Source of the DNA: Burkholderiaceae bacterium | GTDB lineage: Bacteria > Pseudomonadota > Gammaproteobacteria > Burkholderiales > Burkholderiaceae_C | Length of the DNA stretch: 64,000 nucleotides | Assembly (NCBI GenBank): GCA_018780645.1 | Contig: JADMJJ010000013.1 | Location: forward strand, 124,001 to 188,000 | Direction: 5' to 3' | Shown: in pieces, positions 52,985 to 62,922 of the stretch | Position numbering within the stretch: the stretch's first letter is position 1 | Layout: each line of letters opens with the position of its first letter | The notes under the pieces: generated by a model | Seen by the model: only the letters and a program-made list of their open reading frames with translations | Databases searched by the model: none | Told to the model about the DNA's origin: nothing | Program-made: the position numbers and the translations under genes

Positions 52985-54061
52985 ATGCCAACACTGCCCT
53001 ATCCCGTCATCAACGCCCTCGGCGTGCTGACCAACCCGAACATTGCCCTGGAGGCGGCCAAGGCCGGCACGCAGGATCAGATCGGTGCCTTCGCGACGCA
53101 GCGGGTGGATGCCCGGGCGTTGGCAGATGCGCGCAGCTCCGGTCTTTCGGCGGTGAACATGACGCTGGGCCATGTGGCCGGGCCCAGCGATCCCTACGAG
53201 CTGACCTTGAACGACATCCAGGTGTGGGACGAGTTCATCGCCACCCATCCGGCCGACCTGCTGAAGGTCATCAGCGCGGCCGACATAGCGGCCGCCCATG
53301 CCGGTGGCCGTGTTGGCGTGATCTACGGCTTCCAGAACAGCGAGATGCTCGGCGACGACCCCGAGCGTGTGGCCGAGTTCGCGTCGCTGGGCGTGCGTGT
53401 GATACAGCTGACGTACAACGGCCGCAACCCGGCGGCCGATGGCTGCATGGTGGCCGACGACGCCGGGCTGAGCGCCTTCGGCATCGAGGCCGTCGCGCAG
53501 ATGAATGCACAGCGTGTGCTGGTGGATCTGAGCCACAGCAGCGAGAAGACCTGTCTGGACGCGCTGCACCATTCGATCCGGCCGATCGCCATTACCCACT
53601 CCGGCTGCAGGGCGCTGGCGAATCTGCCGCGCAACAAGACCGACGCCGAGTTGCGGCTGCTGGCGCAGCGGGGCGGCGTGGTCGGCATTTACGCCATGCC
53701 GTTCCTTCGCGAACAGGGCCAGCCGATGGCGGAGGACCTGCTGCGGCACATCGAGCATGCGATACAGGTCTGCGGCGAAGACCATGTCGGCTTCGGCAGC
53801 GATGGCCATGTCACCGCGGTGGACGATATGGCGAGCTATCTGCGCTTTCTGGCCGAGGAGGTCGCCCAACGCAAGCAGTCGGGCATCGGCGCGGCGGGCG
53901 AGAGCGCCGCTGTGGTGCTGTTCGCGCCGGATCTGACCGGTCCGACGCAATTCCAGGCGCTGGCGGAGATGCTGCAACAGCGCGGCCACGGCGCGGGCCG
54001 CATCGAGAAGGTCCTGGGCGGCAATTTTCTGCGGCTGATGCGCGAGGTCTGGGGGGCGTAG
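52985..54061 (+). CDS. Membrane dipeptidase-like (peptidase M19) protein, one metal motif missing
   Basis: 358 residues; barrel with M19 features: VIYGFQNSEM (bridging Glu), VLVDLSHSSEKTCLDAL and IAITHSGCRALANLPRNKTD (His ligands) and HVGFGSDGH (Asp). The N-terminal HxD zinc pair is replaced by VINALGVL. Starts 1 base after gph. Possibly a divergent hydrolase rather than a true dipeptidase. Confidence 0.8.
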   Translation: MPTLPYPVINALGVLTNPNIALEAAKAGTQDQIGAFATQRVDARALADARSSGLSAVNMTLGHVAGPSDPYELTLNDIQVWDEFIATHPADLLKVISAADIAAAHAGGRVGVIYGFQNSEMLGDDPERVAEFASLGVRVIQLTYNGRNPAADGCMVADDAGLSAFGIEAVAQMNAQRVLVDLSHSSEKTCLDALHHSIRPIAITHSGCRALANLPRNKTDAELRLLAQRGGVVGIYAMPFLREQGQPMAEDLLRHIEHAIQVCGEDHVGFGSDGHVTAVDDMASYLRFLAEEVAQRKQSGIGAAGESAAVVLFAPDLTGPTQFQALAEMLQQRGHGAGRIEKVLGGNFLRLMREVWGA

Positions 54062-54367
54062 CTTGTCTGCCACAAAGCCCTGCTACACTTTTCCCATGTT
54101 CACGTCGCGCAAGCACATCACCGAAGGGTCGTATGACCGGGGAGCCTGGCCCTGGCGTCGCCCGCTCAACACGCTCTGATGCCAGCGCTGCGCTGAACCC
54201 TGCCGGTCACTCCCCGACCGCAGGCGTCGCAAGCCCCGCCGGCATCGCCACGGTGGCTTGCAGGGTCTGATCCCCGCTCCGATCTTCGAGCCACCTCCGA
54301 CAAGATTGATGCCGCGCCATGCTCCAGGTTTGGAGCCCAGGGCCTGCGGCCACGGAAGGTTCAGACA
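54062..54367 (+). promoter_or_regulatory. trp operon leader and attenuation-like region
   Basis: A 306-base gap before trpE. An extended -10 TGCTACACT (TG at 54081-54082, TACACT 54084-54089) places the start near 54096, the leader ATG. After the leader ORF, hairpin A pairs CCTGCCGGTC (54199-54208) with GACCGCAGG (54216-54224, one bulge) and hairpin B pairs GCAAGCC (54229-54235) with GGCTTGC (54255-54261). ACCCTGC (54197-54203) can instead pair with GCAGGGT (54260-54266), which competes with both. No T-tract follows hairpin B, so a Rho or translational mechanism may apply. Confidence 0.55.
54096..54179 (+). CDS. trpL: Candidate Trp leader peptide
   Basis: 27 codons ending in TGA, with Trp at codons 18 and 20 (GAWPWRR), 188 bases before trpE. 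The ATG lies at about the predicted transcription start, so it may be leaderless; no Shine-Dalgarno is seen. Trp-Pro-Trp in a short ORF before trpE is the classic attenuation arrangement. S. meliloti trpL is known to be leaderless. Sequence differs from known trpL peptides, so the call depends on position and composition. Confidence 0.6.
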   Translation: MFTSRKHITEGSYDRGAWPWRRPLNTL

Positions 54368-55861
54368 GTGATCACCGAACTCGAATTCCAAAGCCTGGCC
54401 ACCGAAGGCTACAACCGCATTCCGCTGATTGCGGAGGCCTTTGCCGACCTCGAAACGCCGCTCTCGCTGTACCTGAAGCTGGCCGCCTATTCGGGCCAGG
54501 CGGGCAGCCACCGCAACAGTTTTCTGCTGGAGTCGGTGGTCGGCGGCGAGCGCTTCGGGCGCTACTCCTTCATCGGCCTGCCTTCGCGCACCCTGCTGCG
54601 CGCCACCGGCCGCCACATCGAGGTCGTCACCGACGGCCTGGTCGTGGAAAGCCATGAGGGCAATCCGCTGGACTTCATTGCCGAGTACCAGAAGCGCTTC
54701 AAGGTGGCGCTGCGCCCCGGACTGCCGCGCTTCTGTGGCGGTCTGGCCGGCTACTTCGGCTACGACGCCGTGCGCCATATCGAGCCCAGGCTGGCCGCGA
54801 CCAACAAGCCCGGCGGCCTGAACACCCCCGACATCCTGCTGCTTCAATGCGAGGAGCTGGCGGTGATCGACAACCTGTCGGGTCGCCTCTACCTGATCGT
54901 CTATGCCGACCCGGGTTCGCCCGAGGCCTATTTCCGCGGCAAGAAGCGTCTCACCGAACTGCGCGACAAGCTGGGCTACAGCGTCTCGGCGCCCCAGGTC
55001 AAGCGGGTGCAGCAGCACCCGGTGCAGCGCGAATTCGCCAAGGACGACTACATCACCGCCGTGCTCAAGGCCAAGGACTACATCGCCGCCGGCGACATGA
55101 TGCAGGTGCAGGTGGGCCAGCGCCTGTCCAAGCGCTACACCGAGTCGCCGCTCAGCCTGTACCGCGCGCTGCGCTCGCTGAACCCCTCGCCGTATATGTA
55201 TTTCTATGACATGGGCGACTTCCAGATCGTTGGTGCCTCGCCCGAGATCCTGGTGCGCCAGGAGCACACGCCGGAAGGCCAGAAGGTCACGATCAGGCCG
55301 CTGGCCGGCACCCGCCCTCGCGGCAACACAATCGAGCAAGACCTGGCCCTTGAGGTTGAGCTGAAGGCCGACCCCAAGGAGCGCGCCGAGCACCTGATGC
55401 TGATCGACCTGGCGCGCAACGATATCGGCCGCATCGCCAAGACCGGCAGCGTCAAGGTGACGGATGCCTTCGTCGTCGAGCGCTACTCCCATGTGATGCA
55501 CATCGTCAGCAATGTCGAGGGCATCTTGCAGGACGGCACGACCAGCCTTGATGTGCTGAAGGCAACCTTCCCGGCCGGCACCTTGACCGGCGCGCCCAAG
55601 GTCCGCGCCATGGAAATTATCGATGAGCTGGAGCCGGTGAAGCGCGGCATCTACGGCGGCGCCTGTGGCTATCTGAGCTTCGCCGGCGACATGGACCTGG
55701 CCATCGCCATCCGCACCGGCATCATCCAGGATCAGATGCTTTATGTGCAGGCTGCGGCCGGGGTGGTCGCGGACTCTGTTCCCGAGATGGAATGGAGGGA
55801 GACGGAAGCGAAGGCCAGGGCGCTGATACGCGCCGCCGAATTGGTGGAAGAGGGGTTCTGA
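54368..55861 (+). CDS. trpE: Anthranilate synthase component I
   Basis: 497 residues, normal length. GTG start at 54368 with GAAGG upstream. C-terminal chorismate-binding motifs: [44 protein letters not shown] and [20 protein letters not shown]. Makes anthranilate from chorismate with ammonia from TrpG. N-terminal [19 protein letters not shown] carries part of the Trp feedback site. First gene of the trp block, one base from trpG. Confidence 0.96.
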   Translation: MITELEFQSLATEGYNRIPLIAEAFADLETPLSLYLKLAAYSGQAGSHRNSFLLESVVGGERFGRYSFIGLPSRTLLRATGRHIEVVTDGLVVESHEGNPLDFIAEYQKRFKVALRPGLPRFCGGLAGYFGYDAVRHIEPRLAATNKPGGLNTPDILLLQCEELAVIDNLSGRLYLIVYADPGSPEAYFRGKKRLTELRDKLGYSVSAPQVKRVQQHPVQREFAKDDYITAVLKAKDYIAAGDMMQVQVGQRLSKRYTESPLSLYRALRSLNPSPYMYFYDMGDFQIVGASPEILVRQEHTPEGQKVTIRPLAGTRPRGNTIEQDLALEVELKADPKERAEHLMLIDLARNDIGRIAKTGSVKVTDAFVVERYSHVMHIVSNVEGILQDGTTSLDVLKATFPAGTLTGAPKVRAMEIIDELEPVKRGIYGGACGYLSFAGDMDLAIAIRTGIIQDQMLYVQAAAGVVADSVPEMEWRETEAKARALIRAAELVEEGF

Positions 55862-55862
55862 C

Positions 55863-56447
55863 ATGCTGCTGATGATCGACAACTACGACAGCTTCACCTT
55901 CAACCTGGTGCAGTACTTCGGCGAGCTGGGTGAGGAGGTCAAGGTCTTCCGCAACGACCAGATCAGCCTGGAAGAAATCGCCGCGCTGAAGCCTGACTCG
56001 CTGGTGCTCTCGCCCGGCCCCTGCTCGCCGGCCGAGGCCGGTGTCTGCGTGGCGGCCATCCAGCACTTCATCGGCAAGCTGCCGATTCTGGGTGTCTGCC
56101 TGGGCCACCAGAGCATTGGTGCGGCGCTGGGCGGGAACATCGTGCGGGCGAAGCAGCAGATGCATGGCAAGGCCAGCACCATCACGACCGACCAGAAGGG
56201 CGTGTTCCACGGCCTGCCCAAGGACTTCAGCGTGATCCGCTACCACTCGCTGGTGATAGAGGAGGCGACGATGCCGGCGGCGCTGGAGATCAGCGCCCGC
56301 TCCGAGGACGGTGAGATCATGGGCGTGCGCCACACCGCGCTGGCCGGCACGGCCACGCCGTTGGAGGGCGTGCAGTTCCATCCCGAATCGATACTCAGCG
56401 AGCATGGCCACGCGATGCTGCGCAACTTTTTGCAAAGAGTGCTATGA
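55863..56447 (+). CDS. trpG: Anthranilate synthase component II (glutamine amidotransferase)
   Basis: 194 residues; class I GATase triad: Cys in [12 protein letters not shown], and His/Glu in [26 protein letters not shown] is the oxyanion region. Supplies ammonia to TrpE; may also serve PabB. Its stop overlaps the next ATG (ATGA). Confidence 0.96.
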   Translation: MLLMIDNYDSFTFNLVQYFGELGEEVKVFRNDQISLEEIAALKPDSLVLSPGPCSPAEAGVCVAAIQHFIGKLPILGVCLGHQSIGAALGGNIVRAKQQMHGKASTITTDQKGVFHGLPKDFSVIRYHSLVIEEATMPAALEISARSEDGEIMGVRHTALAGTATPLEGVQFHPESILSEHGHAMLRNFLQRVL

Positions 56448-57466
56448 ACAAGCTTGTCGATCTGCGCAGTGACACGGTCACGCAACCCACGACCGCAATG
56501 CGTGAGGCGATGATGGCAGCCTCGCTCGGCGACGACGTGTTCGGTGATGACCCGACGGTCAATGCCCTGCAGGACAAGCTGGCCGCGACGCTGGGCTTCG
56601 AGGCCGCGCTGTTCATGCCCACCGGCACGCAGAGCAATCTGTGCGCGCTGATGAGCCATTGTCAACGCGGTGACGAATACATCGTCGGCCAGATGGCGCA
56701 TACCTATCGCTGGGAGGGTGGAGGCGCCGCTGTGCTGGGCAGCATCCAGCCCCAGCCGCTGAACCACCAGCCCGATGGCTCGCTGGCGCTCGCCGATATT
56801 GAGGCTGCCATCAAGCCCGATGACGCGCACTTTGCCCGCACCCGGCTGCTGGCGCTGGAGAACACCATCGGCGGCAAGGTGCTGCCGCTGAGCTATCTGG
56901 CCGCGGCCGGCCAACTGGCGCGCAGCCGCGGCCTGAATGTGCATCTGGATGGCGCACGGCTGTTCAATGCCGCGGTGGCCCTGGGCGGCGATCCCTACGC
57001 CCAGGCGCGCACCATCTGCAGCCATTTCGACAGCGTCTCGGTCTGCTTCTCCAAGGGCCTGGGCGCACCGGTCGGCTCGGTCTTGTGCGGCTCCAAGGCC
57101 TTCATCAAGGCGGCCCATCGCTGGCGCAAGATGGCCGGCGGCGGCATGCGCCAGGCCGGCGTCTTGGCCGGCGCTGCGCTGTACGCGCTGGACCACCATG
57201 TGCGTCGACTGGCCGACGACCATGCCCTGGCGCAAACCTTGGCTGAGGGCTTGCAGGGTCTGCCGGGTCTGACGGTGGAACAGCCGCAGACCAATATCGT
57301 CTTCGTCGATGTCGCGCCGCAGCGGGCCCAGGGTCTCTTGGACCATCTGAAGGCGCGCGGTGTGCTGGCCACGGGCCTGTATCGCTTGCGCTTCGTCACG
57401 CATCTGGATGTCGATGCGGATGGCGTGCAACAAGCCGTTGCTGCAATTCGTGAATACCTGAGCTGA
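56444..57466 (+). CDS. ltaE: Low-specificity L-threonine aldolase
   Basis: 340 residues, PLP fold type [20 protein letters not shown] at the N terminus, [35 protein letters not shown], and the PLP Lys in [15 protein letters not shown]. Splits L-threonine and allo-threonine to glycine and acetaldehyde. Embedded between trpG and trpD and overlapping trpG by 4 bases, so co-expressed with Trp biosynthesis. Confidence 0.93.
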   Translation: MNKLVDLRSDTVTQPTTAMREAMMAASLGDDVFGDDPTVNALQDKLAATLGFEAALFMPTGTQSNLCALMSHCQRGDEYIVGQMAHTYRWEGGGAAVLGSIQPQPLNHQPDGSLALADIEAAIKPDDAHFARTRLLALENTIGGKVLPLSYLAAAGQLARSRGLNVHLDGARLFNAAVALGGDPYAQARTICSHFDSVSVCFSKGLGAPVGSVLCGSKAFIKAAHRWRKMAGGGMRQAGVLAGAALYALDHHVRRLADDHALAQTLAEGLQGLPGLTVEQPQTNIVFVDVAPQRAQGLLDHLKARGVLATGLYRLRFVTHLDVDADGVQQAVAAIREYLS

Positions 57467-57475
57467 GGAAACAGT

Positions 57476-58507
57476 ATGCCCATTTCCCATACCGAAGCAC
57501 TGACCCGTGTCATCGAGCACCGCGAGATCTTCCACGACGAGATGCTGTCGCTGATGCGCGCCATCATGAATGGCGAGATGACGCCGGTGATGTCGGCCGC
57601 CTTCCTGACCGGCCTGCGCGTGAAGAAGGAAACCATAGGCGAGATCACCGCCGCCGCGCAGGTGATGCGCGAGCTGTCGAACAAGGTGCCGGTGCCGCCT
57701 TCGCCGCACCTGGTCGATGTCGTCGGCACCGGCGGTGACGGCGCCCACACCTTCAATATCTCGACCTGCTCGATGTTCGTGGCCGCCGCGGCTGGCGCCA
57801 AGGTGGCCAAGCATGGCAACCGCAGCGTTTCCAGCAAGACCGGCAGCGCCGATGTGCTGGAGGCGCTGGGCGTCAACATCATGCTCAAGCCGGCGCAGGT
57901 GGCCGAGTGCATTGAGCGCACCGGCATCGGCTTCATGTTCGCGCCGAATCACCATCCGGCGATGAAGAACATCGCGCCGGTGCGCCGTGAGCTGGGTGTG
58001 CGCACCATCTTCAACATCCTGGGCCCGCTGACCAATCCGGCCGGCGCCAACAACATCCTGATGGGCGTTTTCCACCCCGATCTGGTCGGCATACAGGTGC
58101 GCGTGATGCAGCGCCTGGGCGCCGAGCATGCGGTGGTGGTCTATGGCAAGGACGGCATGGACGAGGTGTCTCTCGGCGCGGCGACCATGGTCGGCGAGCT
58201 CAAGGACGGCCATGTGCGCGAGTACGAAATCCACCCGGAGGACTTCGGCCTGCGCATGGTCTCCAACCGCACGCTGAAGGTCGAAGGCCCCGAGCAATCG
58301 CGTGTGATGCTGATCGATGCGCTGGACAACGCCGAGGGCCCGGCACGCGAGATCGTCACGCTCAATGCCGGCGCCACCCTGTATGCGGCCAATATCGTCG
58401 GCTCGATAGCCGAGGGCATTGCCGCCGCACGCGAGGCCATTGCCAATGGCTCGGCACGGGCCAAGTTGAACCAGTTTGTGGCTGTGACGCAGGAGTTGGG
58501 GGCGTGA
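57476..58507 (+). CDS. trpD: Anthranilate phosphoribosyltransferase
   Basis: 343 residues. [20 protein letters not shown] (PRPP loop), [20 protein letters not shown], and [20 protein letters not shown] match the family. Adds phosphoribosyl to anthranilate. Followed by trpC, overlapping by 4 bases (GTGA). Confidence 0.96.
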   Translation: MPISHTEALTRVIEHREIFHDEMLSLMRAIMNGEMTPVMSAAFLTGLRVKKETIGEITAAAQVMRELSNKVPVPPSPHLVDVVGTGGDGAHTFNISTCSMFVAAAAGAKVAKHGNRSVSSKTGSADVLEALGVNIMLKPAQVAECIERTGIGFMFAPNHHPAMKNIAPVRRELGVRTIFNILGPLTNPAGANNILMGVFHPDLVGIQVRVMQRLGAEHAVVVYGKDGMDEVSLGAATMVGELKDGHVREYEIHPEDFGLRMVSNRTLKVEGPEQSRVMLIDALDNAEGPAREIVTLNAGATLYAANIVGSIAEGIAAAREAIANGSARAKLNQFVAVTQELGA

Positions 58508-59292
58508 GCGATATCCTGAACAAGATCGTCGAGGTCAAGCGCGAGGAGATTTCGTCGGCACGCCGCAAGCGGGACCTCGCCTCGCTGCGCCGCGACGCTG
58601 AGGCCTTGGGAGGCCAGCGCGATTTCGTCGGCAGCCTGCGCCAACGCATCAAGGCCGGCAAGGCCGGCGTGATTGCCGAGGTCAAGAAGGCCAGCCCGAG
58701 CAAGGGCGTGCTGCGCGCCGACTTCCGTCCGGCCGAGATCGCCAGGAGCTATGCCCAGCATGGGGCCGCCTGCTTGAGCGTGCTGACCGACGAGCAATTC
58801 TTCCAGGGCTCGCAGGCCTTTCTGGAGCAGGCCCGCGCCGCCTGCACGCTGCCGGTGTTGCGCAAGGACTTCATGGTCGATGCCTACCAGGTCTACGAGG
58901 CGCGGGCGATGGGCGCCGACTGCATTCTGCTGATCGCCGCCTGCCTGGACGATGGCCAGATGGCCGAGCTGGAGGCCCAGGCCATGGAGCTGGGCATGGC
59001 GGTGCTGGTCGAAGTGCACGACGGCCCCGAGCTGGACCGAGCGCTGCGCCTGAAGACGCCGCTGGTGGGCATCAACAACCGCAATCTGCGCACCTTCGAG
59101 GTCACGCTGGACACGACTCTCGGGCTGTTGAAGCACGTGCCGGCCGACCGCCTGCTGGTCACCGAATCCGGCATCCTGGGCCGAGCCGACGTCGAGCGCA
59201 TGCGCGCCGCCGCGGTGCATGCCTTCCTGGTCGGCGAGGCCTTTATGCGCGCGCCCGATCCCGGCGTGGCGCTGGCCGAGCTGTTCGCCTGA
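58504..59292 (+). CDS. trpC: Indole-3-glycerol phosphate synthase
   Basis: 262 residues. [32 protein letters not shown] and [17 protein letters not shown] (phosphate site and catalytic Lys/Glu). Single-function TrpC, not fused to TrpF. GTG start at 58504. Ends with TGATG overlap into ung. trpF and trpBA lie elsewhere. Confidence 0.96.
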   Translation: MSDILNKIVEVKREEISSARRKRDLASLRRDAEALGGQRDFVGSLRQRIKAGKAGVIAEVKKASPSKGVLRADFRPAEIARSYAQHGAACLSVLTDEQFFQGSQAFLEQARAACTLPVLRKDFMVDAYQVYEARAMGADCILLIAACLDDGQMAELEAQAMELGMAVLVEVHDGPELDRALRLKTPLVGINNRNLRTFEVTLDTTLGLLKHVPADRLLVTESGILGRADVERMRAAAVHAFLVGEAFMRAPDPGVALAELFA

Positions 59293-60038
59293 TGGGCTTT
59301 GTTCAACAAGCCGATCTCGGGCTGGATGCGCCGAATCGCCTGACCAAGCCGCTGACCTCGCTGCTGGGCGCGCTCGATGCGGGCTGGCAGCCGGTGGTCG
59401 ATGCCTGGCGCGAGAGTGCGGCGGGGCAGGGCTTGCTTGCCTATGTTCAAGCGCGCCAGGCGCAAGACGCGGTGATCTATCCGACCGACCCGCTGCGCGC
59501 GCTGCGCCTGACGCCGCTGGCCGACACACGCGTCGTCATCCTTGGCCAGGATCCGTATCACGGCCCCGGCCAGGCCGAGGGCCTGGCCTTCTCGGTACCG
59601 GCCGGCCTGAAGCTGCCGCCCAGCCTGCGCAATATCTTCAAGGAGTTGCAGCGTGACCTGGGTCAGCCCATGCCGGCCGGCGGTCATCTGCTGGCCTGGG
59701 CCCAGCGCGGCGTGCTGCTGCTCAACACCTGCCTGACGGTGGAGGATGGCCAGGCCGCCAGCCATGCCAAGCGGGGCTGGGAATCATTGACCGACGGCTT
59801 GATCGCCGCTGCGGCGGCCGATGTCGCGCCCAAGGTCTTCATGCTGTGGGGTGCCCATGCGCAGAGCAAGCTGGGGCTGATCGAGTCCAGCGGCGGGGCG
59901 CACCTTGTGCTGCAGTGCAACCACCCGTCGCCGCTTTCGGCCACGCGCGGACCGGTGCCCTTTGTCGGCTGCGGCCACTTCTCGCAGGCCGCGGCTTTTG
60001 TGGCGGCGCAGGGCGGCGCGCTGGCCTGGTCCTTGTAA
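59292..60038 (+). CDS. ung: Uracil-DNA glycosylase (family 1)
   Basis: 248 residues. Motif A VVILGQDPYHGPGQAEGLAF (catalytic Asp), LLNTCLTVEDGQAASHAKRG, and motif B CNHPSPLSA (catalytic His). Removes uracil from DNA. Translationally coupled to trpC through TGATG. Confidence 0.96.
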   Translation: MGFVQQADLGLDAPNRLTKPLTSLLGALDAGWQPVVDAWRESAAGQGLLAYVQARQAQDAVIYPTDPLRALRLTPLADTRVVILGQDPYHGPGQAEGLAFSVPAGLKLPPSLRNIFKELQRDLGQPMPAGGHLLAWAQRGVLLLNTCLTVEDGQAASHAKRGWESLTDGLIAAAAADVAPKVFMLWGAHAQSKLGLIESSGGAHLVLQCNHPSPLSATRGPVPFVGCGHFSQAAAFVAAQGGALAWSL

Positions 60039-60089
60039 GCGCTTGCAAGGCCTGTCTGCCGGGCGGCGGATATCGGCCTATCCAGTGAG

Positions 60090-60132
60090 ATACCAATTGA
60101 CCATTTGGTTTTTTTGGTACTACACTGGTATT
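60090..60132 (+). promoter_or_regulatory. nag operon promoter with NagQ-box-like operator
   Basis: A -35-like TTGACC (60097-60102) and -10-like TACACT (60121-60126) with 18-base spacing. TGGTACT-ACAC-TGGTATT (60115-60132) covers the -10. Outer inverted arms ACCAA (60092-60096) and TTGGT (60105-60109) form another palindrome. The bipartite box matches that at the chitinase promoter. The transcription start would be about 60132-60134, beside the ATG at 60135, implying a leaderless mRNA. Confidence 0.62.
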
Positions 60133-60134
60133 AG

Positions 60135-61052
60135 ATGAGCACCCGAACCCAAACCTCAGCCACGTTCTCGCCGAACGCCGTCAGCTATCTTGTAGGCATC
60201 GATGGCGGCGGCACCGGCACCCGCGCCCGGCTGGCCTCGCGCGACGGCAAGGTACTGGGCTTCGGCGCTGCCGGGCCGTCCGGTCTGGCTCAGGGCATAG
60301 AGCAGGCCTGGACCCATATAGCCCAGGCGATTGTCGCAGCCTTCGCCGATGCCGGCCTGGAGCCGGCCCCGCTGGACGCTTGCGCGCTGGGGCTGGGTCT
60401 GGCGGGCGCCCATCTGGGCAGCCGTGCCAAGGCCTTTCTGGACGCCGCGCCGGCCTATGGCCTGGTCGCCGTCGATACCGATGCCTATACCGGACTGCTG
60501 GGCGCCCATGATGGCCGACCCGGCGCCCTGCTGGCCGCAGGCACCGGCAGCATAGGCGAGGCATGGCATTTTGATGGCCGCCATCTGTTCGTCAGCGGTT
60601 TCGGCTTTGGTGTTGGCGACGAGGGCAGTGGCGCCTGGCTGGGTGTGGAGGCGATGCGTGTCGCCCAGCATGCCCAGGACGGCCGCCAGCCCGCCGGTGC
60701 GCTGGCCCGGGCCGTCTGGGCGCTGACCGGCCCCGGCCGCGAAGACCTGCTCGCCTGGTGTGCGAATGCCGGCCAGCATGAATTTGCCCAGCTCGCGCCG
60801 CTGGTGTTCGAGGCCGAGGCCAGCGATCCGGTGGCCGCGCAGCTGCTGGCACGGGCTGTGCATGAGCTCGAAGCAGTGGTGCACGCGATGGACCCGGAGG
60901 GGGCACTGCCGCTGGCTATCAGCGGCAGCATTGGTCTTCGATTGGCCTCACGCTTCTCAGGCATCATCCAGGCGCGCTGCGTCCAACCGGTCGGCGATTC
61001 CGCCGATGGGGCGCTGCGCCTGATCGAGCAAGCGCTCAGCCGAACCCTGTGA
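60135..61052 (+). CDS. N-acetylglucosamine kinase (BadF/BadG family)
   Basis: 305 residues, ASKHA fold. YLVGIDGGGTGTRARLAS is the phosphate-1 loop, LLAAGTGSIGEAWH the adenosine loop, GFGVGDEGSGAWLGVEA the family signature. Makes GlcNAc-6-P from GlcNAc, feeding nagA. No Shine-Dalgarno precedes the ATG at 60135; likely leaderless. Ends with GTGA overlap into the GntR gene. Confidence 0.88.
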   Translation: MSTRTQTSATFSPNAVSYLVGIDGGGTGTRARLASRDGKVLGFGAAGPSGLAQGIEQAWTHIAQAIVAAFADAGLEPAPLDACALGLGLAGAHLGSRAKAFLDAAPAYGLVAVDTDAYTGLLGAHDGRPGALLAAGTGSIGEAWHFDGRHLFVSGFGFGVGDEGSGAWLGVEAMRVAQHAQDGRQPAGALARAVWALTGPGREDLLAWCANAGQHEFAQLAPLVFEAEASDPVAAQLLARAVHELEAVVHAMDPEGALPLAISGSIGLRLASRFSGIIQARCVQPVGDSADGALRLIEQALSRTL

Positions 61053-61801
61053 CGAAAAGCGTGATGAAACAGCCCTTTACCTTCAAGCCCGACGAACGCG
61101 CCGCCTCGCCCCTTTATATGCAGCTGGCCCAGAAGCTGGCTCAGGCAATACGCGACAACATCTACAGCGCCGACGAGGCCCTGCCCTCGGAGCGCGTGCT
61201 GTCAGAGTCGCTGGGCCTGTCGCGGGTGACCGCGCGCAAGGCCATAGACCGCCTGGTCGAGCAGGGCCTGATCGTGCGCCGCCGTGGTTCGGGCAATTAC
61301 ATCGCGCCCAAGCTGGAGCAGCCCCTGTCGCGCCTGACCAGCTTCTCGGAAGAGCTGGACCAGCGCGGCTTCAAGCCCAGCTCGCGCTGGCTGACCCGCG
61401 GCTTCAGCATTGCCGCACCCGATGAGCAGCTGAGCCTGGGCCTGACCACCGGCGAGCGTGTGGCGCGGCTGGAGCGTCTGCGCCTGGCCGACAAGGTGGT
61501 GATGGCCTACGAGGTCTCGGTGCTGCCCGAAAGCGTGCTGGCCGACCCGGAGGCGGTGGACGCCTCGCTGTATGCCTATCTGTCGCGCAACGGCCGTGCG
61601 CCGGTGCGCGCGCTGCAGCACATCCGCGCCATCAATGCCGAGGCCAAGCTGGCCGATCTGCTGGGTGTGCCGCTGGGTCAGGCCGTGCTGTTCATCACCC
61701 GCGTGGGCTATCTGGAATCGGGTCAGGCCGTCGAGCTGACCCATTCCTACTGCCGCAGCGATTACTACGACTTTGTGGCGGAAATGAGGCGCGAGGGATG
61801 A
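61049..61801 (+). CDS. GntR/HutC-family regulator of GlcNAc catabolism
   Basis: 250 residues: N-terminal GntR HTH (LPSERVLSESLGLSRVTARK) and C-terminal UTRA domain (VARLERLRLADKVVMAYEVS), which usually binds an amino-sugar phosphate. Embedded in the operon, the position of NagQ-type regulators, so it is the candidate protein for the TGGTATT boxes. GTG at 61049 overlaps the previous stop; ATG at 61064 is an alternative. Confidence 0.88.
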   Translation: MTKSVMKQPFTFKPDERAASPLYMQLAQKLAQAIRDNIYSADEALPSERVLSESLGLSRVTARKAIDRLVEQGLIVRRRGSGNYIAPKLEQPLSRLTSFSEELDQRGFKPSSRWLTRGFSIAAPDEQLSLGLTTGERVARLERLRLADKVVMAYEVSVLPESVLADPEAVDASLYAYLSRNGRAPVRALQHIRAINAEAKLADLLGVPLGQAVLFITRVGYLESGQAVELTHSYCRSDYYDFVAEMRREG

Positions 61802-62922
61802 GTGTTCTGGGACGAGTTGAGGGGCACATCCTGACCCCTCAGGGCTTTGTGCAGGGCTATCTGGAGCATGAAGCCGGCCGCGTGCTGCGCATCGAGGGCG
61901 ATTCGGTTAGCGAATCTCGTGTGCGCCTGGAGGCACTAGCCATCGTCCTGCCCGGTTTCATCGACCTGCATGTGCACGGCGGTGGTGGCCACGACATCAT
62001 GGAGGGCGGCGAGTCGGCGCAAAGCGTGGCGCGCTCCCACGTCAAGCACGGCACGACGGCGATGCTGGCCACCACGATGACCGCGCCGATGAGCGAGATC
62101 GAGGCCGCGATGCGTGCCGTGGGCGCCGTCTGCCGCACCCGCGCCCCCGGCTCGGCCCGCCTGCTGGGCGTGCACCTCGAAGGCCCTTACATCAACTCCG
62201 GCAAGCTCGGTGCCCAGCCGAATTTCGCCAAACCCGCCAACCTCGATGAGCTGATGGGCCTGCATGCGCTGGCGCCAATCAAGCTGATCACGCTGGCGCC
62301 CGAGCTGCCCGGCAATCTGGAGCTGATCGCCCCGCTGCGCGCGGCCGGCTTCCAGGTGCAGATCGGCCACACCTTGGGCACCTACGAAGACGGCGTGGCC
62401 GCGCTGAGCGAGGGCGCCGGCGGCTTCACCCATCTGTTCAATGCGATGACCGGCATGCACCACCGCGAGCCCGGCATGGTCGGCGCGGCGCTGGCCCACG
62501 CCAAGTACTCCGAAATCATCCCCGATCTGCTGCACGCCCATCCGGGCGCGATACGGGTGGCGCTGCGCGCCATCCCCTGCCTGTTCTGCGTCACCGATTC
62601 GACCGCCGCCGCCGGCATGCCCGATGGCGAATACAGCCTGGGCCGCCACCGTGTTACCAAGTGCATGGGCGGTGTGCGCCTGGCCGACGGCACTCTGGCC
62701 GGCAGCACCCTGACGATGGATCAGGCGCTGCGCAACCTCGTCGGCCTGGGCCTCGAGATTGAAGACGCATCGCGCCGCGTATCGACCTACGCGGCCGAGT
62801 ATTTGGGCTTGGACGACCGTGGCCATCTGGCCCCGGGCACGCAGGCGGATTTTGTGGTGATGGACCGTGACTTGCAGCTGCAACGCGTGGTCGTTGAAGG
62901 AGAAGAGATTGACCTCGCTTGA
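61798..62922 (+). CDS. nagA: N-acetylglucosamine-6-phosphate deacetylase
   Basis: 374 residues. FIDLHVHGGGGHDIMEGG (metal-site motif), LLGVHLEGPYI with catalytic Glu, IGHT and LFNAMTGMHHREPG, then FCVTDSTAAAGMPDGEY with catalytic Asp. Gives GlcN-6-P and acetate. ATGA overlap with the regulator gene. Confidence 0.95.
   Translation: MSVLGRVEGHILTPQGFVQGYLEHEAGRVLRIEGDSVSESRVRLEALAIVLPGFIDLHVHGGGGHDIMEGGESAQSVARSHVKHGTTAMLATTMTAPMSEIEAAMRAVGAVCRTRAPGSARLLGVHLEGPYINSGKLGAQPNFAKPANLDELMGLHALAPIKLITLAPELPGNLELIAPLRAAGFQVQIGHTLGTYEDGVAALSEGAGGFTHLFNAMTGMHHREPGMVGAALAHAKYSEIIPDLLHAHPGAIRVALRAIPCLFCVTDSTAAAGMPDGEYSLGRHRVTKCMGGVRLADGTLAGSTLTMDQALRNLVGLGLEIEDASRRVSTYAAEYLGLDDRGHLAPGTQADFVVMDRDLQLQRVVVEGEEIDLA

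Noticed and set aside
54181..54266. Classical intrinsic terminator in the trp leader
   Set aside because: Hairpins are present but no run of T follows them, so it is not called as a terminator.
56240..58297. Long minus-strand frame antisense to ltaE and trpD
   Set aside because: trpG, ltaE and trpD are unmistakable on the + strand.
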